Assembly (NCBI GenBank): GCA_905250125.1 | Contig: CAJNOL010000665.1 | Location: forward strand, 7,300 to 71,299 | Source of the DNA: Rotaria sordida | Taxonomy: Eukaryota; Rotifera; Eurotatoria; Philodinida; Philodinidae | DNA: 64,000 nucleotides | Direction of reading: 5' to 3' | Shown here: piece by piece, positions 49,507-61,376 of the stretch | How positions within the stretch are numbered: the first letter of the stretch is position 1 | How the letters are laid out: each line of letters opens with the position of its first letter | The notes under the pieces: generated by a model | Databases searched by the model: none | Told to the model about the DNA's origin: nothing | Seen by the model: the letters and a program-made list of their open reading frames with translations, nothing else | Program-made: the position numbers and the translations under genes

Positions 49507-50883
49507 TGATCAAATATTGTTTTATAAATACCAAGTTAGATTTTACTAACTAAATCAAAATAAATAAAATCAAATTATTTTCAAAAAATATTCGAGAAAA
49601 TCAACGTGTGTTTCTTTACTATTAGTACTTCAAATATAATCTAACCTATATTTATATACTTTGATTAATCAATATATTCATAGTTTAACAAATCAAAAAA
49701 TTCAAAGTCTGAAAAAAACAACATTTGTACATGTACATATAGACATTAATACATTTATCTCTTATATATCAATCAATTTAATCATTTTCTCTTTCTTTCA
49801 TAGTTCTTATCTATGTTTTAACAACTATTTGAAACTAAAAACAACGACGTGTAGGTCTTCTATATTTAATTCTCAGATCAATACAGATACAAATTTCTAT
49901 TTATCAAATCATTGAAAAATTAAAACTAAACTTAGCTTTAATAATTATCGTTTGATGTTATATCCAATCAATTTTAAGATTGACGTAACGAAAAATATTT
50001 AACCCTTTACTCCCCCGCTTCTCCCACACAACGGCTCCAGAAGAGCCACTGATAAAATAACTTTACAAATAGAGTATTAACCTGTCTAATATGCCACTTA
50101 TGTGGTCTGGTACGCCAAGAATCCATCTCTTTGTGTAGGGCCGTTTGATTGGTCTAGCGACCGCACGGTGGAGAAAGGGGATTGAACGACATACTAAGCC
50201 TGGATGTTTTTTTCCTGTAAGCACAATAGTGTGTTGGCAAAAGCTACATCTACATCTATCCTATGTTATTGGAGTAATGGAAAAAAAAAGAAGGAGTAAA
50301 TGAATCAAAATTAATGTAAAAAACTACATGTTTTTTTTTGACACATGTTGTTAAATAAGCATATACTTTACTTTGAGTCATGTTATAATATCTAAAGACA
50401 TTGAACTCATAATAAATACTATTTCAACTTCTCATGAGTTGAGATTTACAATATATATATATTAACTTTGTTCTTGATTGTCCTCCAGCTACCAAATCGT
50501 GGTTCCATAGTCAATGATATGCCTCAGCATATATAAATTGCCGACTTATTGTGAAGCTTTCGATATATATTTAACCCAATAATGGATGTCTTCATCGATC
50601 TATATCACTCAGAAATTCCGAAAAATCGTTATTGACTGTAGGCAGAGAACAATTCGTTTCGAAAAACTCGAGGTTTTTCAATTTTTCAAAATTATCGATT
50701 TTATACGCCCGATATTTCAGAGGTGGAACGATGAAAAAAAATATTCTTTTTCCCAATCGATTGCCTATGAAGTTCACTACAAAAAATGTTCTTATCATAT
50801 TCAAATCCCATGCTTCCCTCGTTTTCTGCAATCATTCTACAAATGACTACTCCAGTGGTCAATGAAAGATAAAGGATTAAGAA
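49507..50883. other. Upstream flank of Argonaute, no gene supported
   Basis: This is AT-rich, with a C-rich run at 50011-50025 and a GC-richer patch at 50080-50180. Frames on both strands at 50586-50970 overlap one another and have no coding signature. Confidence 0.4.
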
Positions 50884-52370
50884 AGGGTAGGAGCACAGAA
50901 TGATCCATTTTGTCCCGTTTTGATTTTCAAGGTTCAACCTAATTGAGTTATATATACAATCAAAAATCATGAGTTTCTAGTCATTTTGATTCTAAAATCC
51001 AGACATTTTGATTCAATCATAGCTGTGAACAAGATCTATCTTCGAAACATATTCAATGATCTGTTAGTCATTGATGTTAGTCAGTAATGTGAGTGTTTAT
51101 TTGATAGAATATAAATAAAGATGAAGATTGACTCAAAGCTATTTCTGTGAGTCTTTACTCAGACTACATTTTCATAGTAGACCAATTCATTTAAAATAAT
51201 GTTTTGAATCTATTAGAGTGTATACAAATCTTCTCTTGCTTAAATTTTGAGTCTAATATACTCATGTACGTACATTCTATTTGTTACTTAATTATTGTAT
51301 TAATGAAATTTCTTTCATACTTAATTCACTTCATAAATCGAAGAGGTTTTCAAGGAGAATAATACCTATTTCATTTCAAATAAATATCATAGTTGACAGC
51401 AGCACAAAAAATTGAGTCGACTTATGTATGTTTCAAACTTTTTCTGTGGCATTTTTATTCCAGTCAAATCTTCATCCCTGGTTCCCCTCAGGAATATGTG
51501 AAAAAAATGAGTTTAGTTAAAAAGTCATTGTGGCACCGGAAAGCAAGTTCTAAACTGTCAAAATACTATTTGAAGACACGAAGACATGTGTGACTCAACA
51601 ATAAAATATTTGTTTCCATTAAATTTATTTTTTCACATATCCTTGAGGAGGGAGAGGGGAGTCAGGGGTGAAAATTTGAATGAAAAAAAAGTCGCAGAAA
51701 AAGTTTGAAACATGCATAAGTCAACTCAGATTTTTATGTTAATACCAAATATGATATTTGTTTGGAGCAAAATGGATAATATTCTTCTTGAAAACCGTCA
51801 AATATTAGTTGGACAAGTTGAAAATTAAACTTCATGAATAGTGAACTAAAGATTTCGTCATATGACCTACTTTTTTAGACCATAAGAAATAATTCGTATT
51901 GTAGCGTTTGAAAAGCTCTATCGATTACAAAGTGAACTAAGTGTGTAAAAGATTTTATTAACTCAATAATTAAGCAACAAATAGAATGTACGTACATGAG
52001 TATATCAGACTCGAAATTTAAGCAAGAGAAGATTTGTATACACTCTAATAGATTCAAAACATTATTGTAAATGAATTGGTCTACTATGAAAATGTGGTCT
52101 GGATAAAGACCTGTGAAAATAGTTTTGAGTCACTCTCACCTTTATTTATCTTCTATCAAATAAACATTCACATTTCTGACTAATATCAATGACTAACAGG
52201 TGATTTCGAATGTCTCAAAGATAGATCCTGTTCACAACAATGATTAAAACAAAATGCCTCGATTTTAGCATAAAAATGATTAGAAACTCCTGATTTTTAA
52301 TTGTATATATAATTCAATTAGACTGGACCTTGAAAATCAAAACGGGGCAAAATGGGTTGTTCTGTACCCT
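50884..52370. mobile_element. 1.49-kb near-full palindromic element
   Basis: The sequence is an inverted repeat almost to its centre near 51600. Outer ends start AGGGTA on both arms, then share TTGATTTTCAAGGT (50918 and 52337 reversed). Middle arms share ATGTACGTACATTCTATTTG and AAATCTTCTCTTGCTTAAATTT. Inner arms share ATGTTTCAAACTTTTTCTG and ATATGTGAAAAAA. Arm identity appears high in the middle and lower outside. There is no coding capacity and no clear target duplication. It resembles a foldback or giant MITE-type DNA element. Confidence 0.8.
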
Positions 52371-54655
52371 CGTCATTTCAGTTTCATCTATCTAATTGCC
52401 AACTATTTGTCGATAATTATATCACATGACTATTTCAAATGTCTTTAAGTACAATTTAAAAAAAAATACTTACACGAATTCAAGGTTAATAAAACGGATA
52501 AATCCTTCTAGAAAAATGAGTGTCTCATTATATTTGAAAAAAGCATTATTCACTTAGATAGTGTATAAAAAGAATGAATAAATGTATAGTGCTCCACGTG
52601 TGTATTTGAAAAGAAGGTTAACCGATGTAATCAAGCAATCATAACTTTGCTCTTCCTTATAATATATGCATTGTAAAAAAAAATGGGTAAAAATTGTGTA
52701 TCATCAAATGATAATAGAGACTCGTTCATTCTTATCATTGTCTTCATCGATATATATATATATATATTATACCAAACGTCAATGTGAATAACATTTAAAC
52801 TGGCATTTTTTTTGGTGGCTAAGGATATCACACTTGATTAGAGAAGACTAGCTCATATATAAACAATAGAGAATCATTGAAAACTATGGTAATTCTTGGA
52901 TAGTTATACGAATATATCAACTAATTAGATTTGCTGTTTTCATTTTAAAGTAAAACTTTTTTCTTTTGTATTACAATTAGAATTTAGAAATTAGAAAACT
53001 AATTTATTTTTATATGAAAAAGAAACAAAGAATATAGATATTATAGATATAATTCGTTTTTTTGTAGTAGGACATATGTGAATATCTCATAAAGTACTTT
53101 TAATACGAAAAAATAAAAGAAAAAAAATCTGCGATATTAAAGATTAGACAAAACAAATGAGAGAATATCAATCGATAAACCTATTAATGACAATGTACAA
53201 TAATTCAAAAAATTGTTATTACAGATAAGAAAATTAAATCGAGTTCTTATCATTTTTGATAATCATAAAATTAGTTCAAAATTTAAAAAAAGAAAAAAGA
53301 ATTTTTTTTTTTTCAAGTCTATTTTAGAATAATTTGTTTCATTAAAAAAAATCGTTTGAATAGAATCATTGATTGAAACAGAACATTCAAGTCTTTTCAT
53401 CTGATGTCTTCTGATGTTCAACTTATTTGACTTAATTAGAAATCTTTCATCGTGAATATTATAATACGTTTATTAAACTTAATTAAAATTCGGAAAAATA
53501 ACAGTCACCTACTCACTCACTAAATCATTTTTGTCATTCTGTTATTATAGATACTCTCTGTGCAAGAAAAATCATAGATATATTCTTTTTTGTGTGTCCA
53601 ACATAGTCGATTTTATCTTTATCAAGAGTTATATCTGAATATTTTTTAAAGTCAAAGTGACACCAATTATTCATTACAAGTCGAAACGCGCCATTGCATA
53701 GAATATCTTGTGACACATATATTGAATCATATATAATTACCAAAAGCCTAAAGTCTCATTGTTTAAACATATCGCTATTCCATTTTTTCATTTTCTTTTT
53801 GATTTCTTCTATTTCTAATATATACACAAAACATGAATTTTTTTCTTGACATATTCATGTATAATAAAAGAACAAAAGAAAAAAAGTGATGAGGATGGAG
53901 TCAATGATTGTAAATGATAGATCTCTTTCTAAATCCTGTTTATTCGCTTTTTTTTTAAATTTCTGCTTCGAATAAAAATGATATACTAAATAGACAATTG
54001 TCGTTAAATATTTGAATTCGAGTCGAAAATTTAAGATATACTCTCCAGATGATGAAAATATCGAAGAATTTAAAGATTTGCTTGAGAATATGATAATCTT
54101 TTCAATAATCGAAAATGTTTCTTTTTTTCACTCATTAAGAAGTCAACAGTTAATGTTAGAATAAAAATAAATGATCATATGCATTTTTTTTTACTAATGA
54201 AGTTTCCGATTGAAAATTATAAGACTTTCTATTAAATATAATTAATTTTTTTATAAATTAGTGGAAAAATTTAATCGCTAAACTAATATTACTATGTTTC
54301 ATTGAAATGTAGAAAAATTACTCGAAAGTTCTTCTGTAATTTTGTATTAGATAAAAATTTTTACATAATCACAAAAATCAACGAAGACTGATGGAAGTAA
54401 TTACTAGAATTTCTACATTAAATGTCATATCTAATAATTTAATATCGAACAGAGAACTCAGAGCATTGAAAATACAGAAATAACAATAACAAATCGAAGA
54501 ATAATTAACAATATGATTTCTATTCTAACAAAATAGAGTTAAAATTAATTCAATTGGATGATATTTATTAGAACAATAAAGAATTTTTCTTTTATCATTC
54601 AGTATCAACCTAATATGTGTAGGTATAGTTACATATAATGATATATAATTACTTA
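52371..54655. other. Intergenic, low-complexity
   Basis: AT-rich; (TA)n at about 52750-52768 and A/T homopolymers near 53285-53310. No gene is seen. Confidence 0.45.
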
Positions 54656-55570
54656 GGTCAGTCCAAAAGTAGTTGCGGAGGTATATCAATTTCTTATAGA
54701 AAGTTCTGAGGAACTTCTTTTCTATACAGTCTGATAGAGAAAAGAAAGCTCTATTTTTCTATGCTATTTGATCATACTTTAACTAATATGACGATAATAA
54801 ATTTTTCATAAGACTTTTTTCTTTAACATGTCTGCTCGTTGTACTAGCTCACAATGAGTCAGACCGGTTAATTTTTTTAGTCCACTAATACATTATATTA
54901 ATAACCAAAATATGCCATAAGATGCAGCGTGAAAAGCTCTACAACTTCCATAAGATCACTTATTTTCTAGTTGCACGTTTTTTTTTCAAAATGGACAAAG
55001 TTTTGAGTGATCGAACTTTGGCCGTTGTAAAAACTGATCGTATAGAATTTTCCTTTCTCTCAAAACAATTTCAATAAACCTTACTATGTAGATTGTAGAG
55101 CTTTTCAGGCTGCATCTTCTGCTGTATTTTGTTTTCTTTTGATAAACCATATTAGATGATAAAATGATCAACAACAAAAAATGAATTCGTCGTGTATCAA
55201 AAACATTATCTTTTTCATGGTTGAAATTTAGTTGCTGAAAATTTAGTCTATTTTAAGCACAAAATGTGCAACTAGAAAATAAATGGTCTTATGGAAATTA
55301 TAGAGCTTTTCACGCTGCATCTTATGGCATATTTTGATTGTTAATACAACTAACAAGGAAATGAAAACTGCGATGTACAACTTACAACGAGCAGACATGT
55401 TAAAGAAAAAAGTCTTATGAAAAATTTATTATCATCATATTAGTTAAAGTATGATCAAATAGCATAGAAAAATAGAGCTTTCTTTTCTCTATCAGACTGT
55501 ATAGAAAAGAAGTTCCTCAGAACTTTCTATAAGAAATTGATATACCTCCGCAACTACTTTTGGACTGACC
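54656..55570. mobile_element. Mariner-like TIR element with foldback core (915 bp)
   Basis: Ends GGTCAGTCCAAAAGTAGTTG and its inverse are flanked by TA on both sides. Terminal inverted repeats run about 250 bp inward with few differences (for example AGAAAGTTCTGAGGAACTTC, CATACTTTAACTAATATGA). The centre (about 54905-55335) is itself an inverted repeat that starts AAGATGCAGCGTGAAAAGC and ends with its inverse, with a third partial copy (55100-55130) in the middle. No transposase frame. Close arm identity suggests recent insertion or arm homogenisation. Confidence 0.85.
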
Positions 55571-56389
55571 TAGGTATAAGTGAATTGCAACTTTTTAGTA
55601 AGATTAAAATTTTAGCAGTGTACGCCTAATAAATTTTACTTTTGTTGATCGAGTTGGACAATTTTTAATGTATTACTTTTCTCGATCTATCTCATAATTA
55701 TACCGAACTTCAGGTCTCTATTTTATATTATTACTAAATTATGAAAGACGTAAAAAATTTCTTTTTTTGATGTGACGTGTGCAAAGAAAAGAAAATTTTT
55801 GATCATAACAAAAAATGAGAAAAAGAATGTAAATAGTTCGATTTGCCGAACGTTCAACATTCTATCGAAATAGATTATTGGTTTCGATTTCATTTCTTCT
55901 TTATGCATTTGACTGATGTTCGCATTGTTTAACAGATACTAACATATTTTCGTGTAGAGTGATACAAGCTCAATTCTAATTCTCCCTGTGTAATTGAGCT
56001 GATGGCACATACACAGATCATATAAAAAATGAGAAAATTTATCCTTTCAGTAACAAACTAGTGAAGAAACCTTCTCTCCTGTGAAATTGCTTTAGAGAAA
56101 AACAAAACAAGACTGTCTGTAAAAAAAAACCAATGATACTCACTTTCTAGAGTGACATGTGAAAATTGCTTATTCTATAACTTGGTAGTGTAGTCGTTCG
56201 ATTTCTACTTTAATTTTTATAGTAAATATAAGACGTAAAGATCTATAAGTAGTGGGAATTTCAGCCTTTGATCTTATTCTATAGAAAAAAAATTGACATC
56301 ATACTATAAAAACTGTTCGGTGACAACTTTTTTTGCAGATATTTCAAGTTAAGCTCGCTTGAAAATATTCTTTTCAAGTATAATGCAAC
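55571..56389. other. Intergenic
   Basis: AT-rich spacer between two elements. Nothing is recognised. Confidence 0.4.
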
Positions 56390-57012
56390 TTACGAGGGAA
56401 GATCCCCAAGTGTGGCACGTCATTTCGAATTGTATCTATACCAGTTAGTAGAGCTCGATGAGACTAGATGAAGCCTAAAAAGGTTCGTTCCCATACGCTG
56501 TTCTGCTCCAGTTATGATCGTTGTATTTAATTTTCGACCTATAACAAGGTATATATGAGGAAATCGAATTACGGAATTTTGACCTGAAATTTTGCTCATA
56601 GATAGGTCTCATGGTTCTTCGAATGTTCTAAAAATTTTAACCCAAAAGAATGCTTTTCTCTTGAGATATCGAATGTTGAAGATGCTCACTTTTCTGACCT
56701 CTCCTTGTGATACATGATCGTTTTTTAGATACCCAATATCTGCAGAATAAAACATTTTTTTGGCCTGAAATTTTTAGGACATTCTAAGAGCCATCAGACT
56801 TATCAATAGGCACAATTTCCTGTCGAAATCTCGTGGTTCGATTTTCCCATATATACCTTACTAGAGGTCAAAAATGCAGTAAAACAATCAAAACTTAAAA
56901 AGGACAGTGTATGAGGACGAACTCTGCTAGGCTTCATCTAGTCTCATCGGGCTCTACTAACTGATATAGATCCAATTCAAAGCGCCGCGCCACACTTGGG
57001 GACCTTTCTTAC
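56390..57012. mobile_element. Palindromic MITE-like element, copy 2
   Basis: Left end TTACGAGGGAAGATCCCCAA and right end with CTTGGGGACCTTTCTTAC are inverted, and both arms carry GTGTGGC next to the end. Inner inverted blocks include CTCGATGAGACTAGATGAAG and CAAGGTATATATG, with arms about 300 bp. The middle block with GAAATTTTGCTCATAGATAG matches the element at 58366-58995, so the two are one family. No coding capacity. Confidence 0.8.
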
Positions 57013-58365
57013 TTAGAAATTGTTTTAACCCATTTTCATTTTTTCGCATGAATCATTATAAAAAGTTGCAATTCACTCAATATTTCGAAGAAAAAAAACA
57101 ATTAAAAATTCATTCTTATTTAAATTTTAGTATTGATTCACACAGTAAATTTTAAAAAGTTGGAAAAATTATATCAAAATGAATGATATCAACGTCCTTT
57201 CAAATAATTTAGACCAATATGATACTGTTAAAATATATTATTCGATTTAATTGGTATTGTTATTATGTAAATTTTTATAAAAAACAAAAAAACAATTGAT
57301 CTTATTAATTTTGAAATATTGAATATTTTCAAAATAATTCTAAAGAAAAGATCAAAATTTGAACGTCAGTTAGACGATCTTGACAAGAATAAAAATGTCT
57401 GTGGATTAGAATCGATCAAAACATTCTAATCAATATGCTTAACTTCAGAAGAAGACCTTTTTACTGTACCTACCGAAGAAACACAATACAAGTTAAAAAG
57501 AAAACTTAACTAGTTTCTGTTCTTCTTTCTTTATCTATCGAAATATCTCAACGAGTTCCTGATAAAATAGTCAGAATACTAATAAATTTAATCTGACTGT
57601 TTTGAAAGGTGTGTATGTGAAAACATAACAGAATAATATGTTCTGTTTAATGAATAATATTAAGTCAAATCGATCAGATGAACAATTGAAAATGAGAATA
57701 AATGGATTAATTGAATAACAATAGAATAAATATCAAAACAATTTGAAATAATCAAGGTCACCTAAGGTGTGTACCTCTCCTTGAGTATTTATGCTTGCTC
57801 TTTTCGTTCTGAATTCACCTTGACAAATATAAAATTTCAAGGTTGTCTAAAGATGACATGAATTCCCTTTCAAAATTCTCATATAACAGGAGTTTATTTA
57901 AGAATAATGAATCTTACCTTTTTCTTGTCTAAATATAGATCAGTATGGACCAACGTGAAGAAGTACCAGACAACACAATTTATAATGTTTTGTCCTTGAT
58001 GTTGCTGCAACCATGAAAGAACGAAAGTTGTTGACAAAGCGCTTTTTTTATAATATACATTGTGGTAAAAAAAGAGAACGCAAAAAGAAAAAAATTCCTA
58101 TTTGCTTTAAGAATTACAGATGGTGAAATATTTATTTATTTTTTTTCATTGAAAATCTCTGAGAAGACAACAAACATAATTATTATTACATAATTATCTT
58201 TTCTAATATACCATATCTATATTTACATTTATCTTTCATACTAAATAAATAGCTTGCAAGATTTAATGTTTACCTATAATTGATAGGATTTTCATATGGT
58301 ATAGTTGCATGGTTATATCATATTTCAAATAGTGAGGCTGTTTCATAAATGGATCGTATTCGTTT
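57013..58365. other. Intergenic with weak coding remnants
   Basis: On the plus strand 57345-57510 reads as KFERQLDDLDKNKNVCG, then after a stop as SEEDLFTVPTEETQYKLKRK. This composition is more protein-like than the flanks. It may be a decayed exon of a lost gene. No family is recognised. Confidence 0.3.
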
Positions 58366-58995
58366 ACTTACGAGGGAACATTCCCAAGTGATCCGCTCCG
58401 TTTGCCTTTATATTTTGTTTACATGTAGGGCCTATTATAGTACGAAAAAGTCTAAGAGGATTTGTGCCCTTGTTGCTTCTTTCGAAAGTTATAACCGTTT
58501 TACTGATTGTCGAGCCATTCATAGATGTTTACTGAAATAATCGTATTTCGGATTTTCTATCTGAAATTTTGTCCATAGATAGATCTAACGGCCCTTGGAA
58601 TATATTGAAAGTTTCCATCAAAAAGAATGTTCCTTTCTCAAGATATTGATATTTCAAAAAATAGTCGCTTGCGACAGATAAGTCACAAAAACTGAGTTCG
58701 CTTAAAAAATCAATATCTCGAGAAAGTAACATTCTTTTTGAGTAAAACTTTCAGGATATTCTAAGGGATCATTGCACTCATCTATGGACAAAATTTCAAG
58801 TAGAAAATCCGAAATACGATTGTTTCAATAAACACCTATGAATGGTCCGAAAATCAATAAAACGGTCATAACTTTCGAAAGAAGCAACAAGGGCATAAAT
58901 CCTCTTAGACTTTTCCGTACTATGATAGGCCCTACAAATGAACAAAATACGAAGGCAAAAGGAGCGGATCACTTGGAAATATTTCCTTGTTAGTG
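58366..58995. mobile_element. Palindromic MITE-like element, copy 3
   Basis: The left end ACGAGGGAACATTCCCAAGT pairs with the right end, which reads ACTTGGAAATATTTCCTTGT on the plus strand. Arms of about 290 bp follow, including GTGATCCGCTCC, GGGCCTATTATAGTACG, TTCTTTCGAAAGTTATAACC and TATCTGAAATTTTGTCCATA with their inverses. Same family as 56390-57012 by ends and by the inner block. No coding capacity. Confidence 0.85.
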
Positions 58996-59084
58996 CAACA
59001 ATGAAAATAATGAAGATTATTATTAGAGATTCAATTTATCAGTGTATGATAATATTTCGATGTTGAAGTCAATTTATTTATTTA

Positions 59085-59427
59085 GAAATTCATCATCTCA
59101 TAAAACATCAATTAGCTTCTCAAACTAGTTTTATTGTCATTTCTGTTAAGTATGATCTTATTCAGCCGGTTACAAAAAAAGGAGCTTTTTTCTCGTCATA
59201 TAAAGTTTTTCTGGAGATATCCTTAAGCACCAGAGCATCCATTCCCAGCGGAACTTCGTGATTGCACAAAAGTAAGCAAGCATGTCCTTGGTATAGATAA
59301 TGCCAAGTGTTTCCAAATCGATCCAACTTGTGTTGCTGTCGAAGAAGATTCAGTTGATAAGGTTTTCAAATATTCTATAGATTCAAAAACTTTACCTTTA
59401 TTTAAATATGAGAACATCACATTGTAA
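59085..59427 (+). pseudogene. Gene fragment, possibly from a VIT/VWA protein
   Basis: After an acceptor-like TTTATTTAG (to 59084), one frame reads HQLASQTSFIVISVKYDLIQ and on to about 59220. A second frame then continues with APEHPFPAELRDC, DNAKCFQIDPTCVAVEE and LFKYENITL to a stop at 59425-59427. The first part recalls the TSF(I/V) strand of VIT/VWA proteins such as VWA5A; the second part is not recognised. The change of frame near 59220 suggests a broken gene copy, unless an undetected short intron joins them. Upstream sequence is the palindromic element, so a 5' part is missing. Confidence 0.35.
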
Positions 59428-60394
59428 AGTATTACTCCAATCAGAAGAAAGCCTGATTTTCAATGTTAAACAAAAATGAAATATTTAATTTTATTCACGA
59501 TAAAATTTCAATTATAATTATTAAATAAATGTGGAAACCTCGGATTTAAATCCGAGTGTTATGTGTACTTCAAAAAGTGGATGAGACAGATGAGTCATCG
59601 TAGAATGAGTGGACGTAAAAATGATCCTGGCAAACCTTTTCTATAAACACTTGATTTCTATTGGCTACTGTTCAATCAATAGGATTTCGAGACAGACGGA
59701 ACTTAGATTGGAGTTCTCCGACCCAAAAAACCTCGAACTATCATCGCTGTGATCGAAAGACAGAGCTCGAATTGTGGCTCAATTAGAGTGTGTACACAAA
59801 CAGAACCAATTCCCGTTTAATTACCCTTGCAATAGGTGAGTTAATCTTCTTGTTTCTTTATATTTTATATACCATTTTGTAGCTCGTGAAATTCTCTATC
59901 GAATGGTATATAATAGTTGGGGTTTTATTTGTTTATGATAGAAAAAGTTTTTTACGAAAGCGGGGATAGGTCGATTTTCGCATAGGAAGCCATAGGGAAA
60001 AATGGCTATTTTTGCAATAACTCAGGAACGGCTCGATCAATCCTTCTCATGGTCGAACTCGACCGAGATATTGTTGAGACTAAACTGTGTAGAAAATTTC
60101 ATCGCGATTGGACTCTCCTTTCAAAAGTTATCGTGTAAACAGCCGGATGGACACACTGACCGATTCTATAGTGTACTCACTTTTTGAGTACACAAAAAGG
60201 TGAACACTAATTAACTATATAGATATGAGGATGATTAAATCCATAGAATATGATTTCGATTTGAATTTAATAACAACACTTAACAATTACTTACAGAGTA
60301 GCTTTGACGTCTTTGATTAAGAAAGATAGATAATTCACGAACATTTATTAAAACTAATTAAGAATTTTAGAGTTCGATAGAAAACATCCTAATA
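59428..60394. other. Intergenic, GC-richer patch and hairpins
   Basis: This holds a perfect 18-bp palindrome CTCGGATTTAAATCCGAG (59539-59556) and a short hairpin GTGTACTC...GAGTACAC (60171-60193). The stretch 59570-60190 is GC-richer than its flanks but has no convincing frame. It may be the edge of another old element. Confidence 0.4.
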
Positions 60395-61376
60395 ACGGGT
60401 GGCCCATAAAGAATTGCCCTCAGAGTATTTTTAATGCTTCTCCTCTATTATCCCTGTGATTCAAACACCTTTTTTTATCAAAAGATAGCGCTTGAAATTC
60501 TCTACAAAATCATATATGACTATACCTTAAAACTATTTCAGATATATCTGAGAAAAGATGAAAAATGAAGACACACAAAAAGCGGTAAAAAGTAACGGGT
60601 TGTACATTAATGAATGGCCACGCTTTGCATCCTATGTTTTCATCACTTACTCCGCCCTATTAGATAAATAAAGTATACCAAAAGATGCAGCTTGAACAGC
60701 TCTACAATTTACACAAGATCTGCTATTTTATAGTCGCACTTTTTGTTTTAAAAATGGACAAAATTTTGGGCAATCGAATTTCGACCGTGCGAAAATGATA
60801 TTTTTTTAGTACAAGATGAATTCCTTTTTTCTTATTTTCTCTTTTTTATAATGTGTTCTTTGTAAATTGTAGAGTTTTCCACGCTGCATCTTGTGGTGTT
60901 TTTTTTTTAAATAAAACATATCAGGTAATAAGACGATAAAATAAGAAAAAACGAATTCATCTTGTACTAAAAAAAATATTATTTTCGCACGGTTCAAATT
61001 TGATCGCTCAAAATCTTGTCCACTTTGAAGACAAAAAGTGCAACTATAAAATAGGCGGTCTTATATAAATTGTAGATGTTTTCACGCTGCATCTCTTGGT
61101 TTATTTTGTTTTTTAATAGGACGAAGTGATGAAAACATTAGGTACAAAGCGCGATCCTTCATTATGTACAATCCGTTATTTTTTACAGCTTTGTGTGTGT
61201 CTTCATTTTTCATCTTTTCTCAGATATATCTGAAATAGTTTTAAGGTCTAGTCATATGTGGTTTTGTAGAGAATTTCAAGGGCTATCTTTTGATAAAAAA
61301 AGGTGTTTGAATCACAGGGATAATAGAGGAGAAATGTTAAAAACACTAAGAAGGCAATTCTTTATGGGCCACCCGT
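60395..61376. mobile_element. Mariner-like TIR element with foldback core (982 bp)
   Basis: Ends ACGGGTGGCCCATAAAGAAT and its inverse are flanked by TA on both sides. Terminal inverted repeats run about 250 bp (for example CAGATATATCTGA and ATCACAGGGATAATAGAGGA). The core (about 60690-61095) is an inverted repeat beginning AAGATGCAGCTTGAACAGC, with the same internal order as the core at 54905-55335 but diverged. No transposase. Confidence 0.85.

Noticed and set aside
50586-50970. Four overlapping frames on both strands
   Set aside because: Mutually overlapping, no family motif, no splice context; random open sequence next to the palindrome.
50884-52370. LTR-type element
   Set aside because: The repeats are inverted, not direct, and there are no retroelement coding parts.
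58349-58732. Plus and minus frames in the palindrome
   Set aside because: Both lie in the element arms and reflect its inverted structure.
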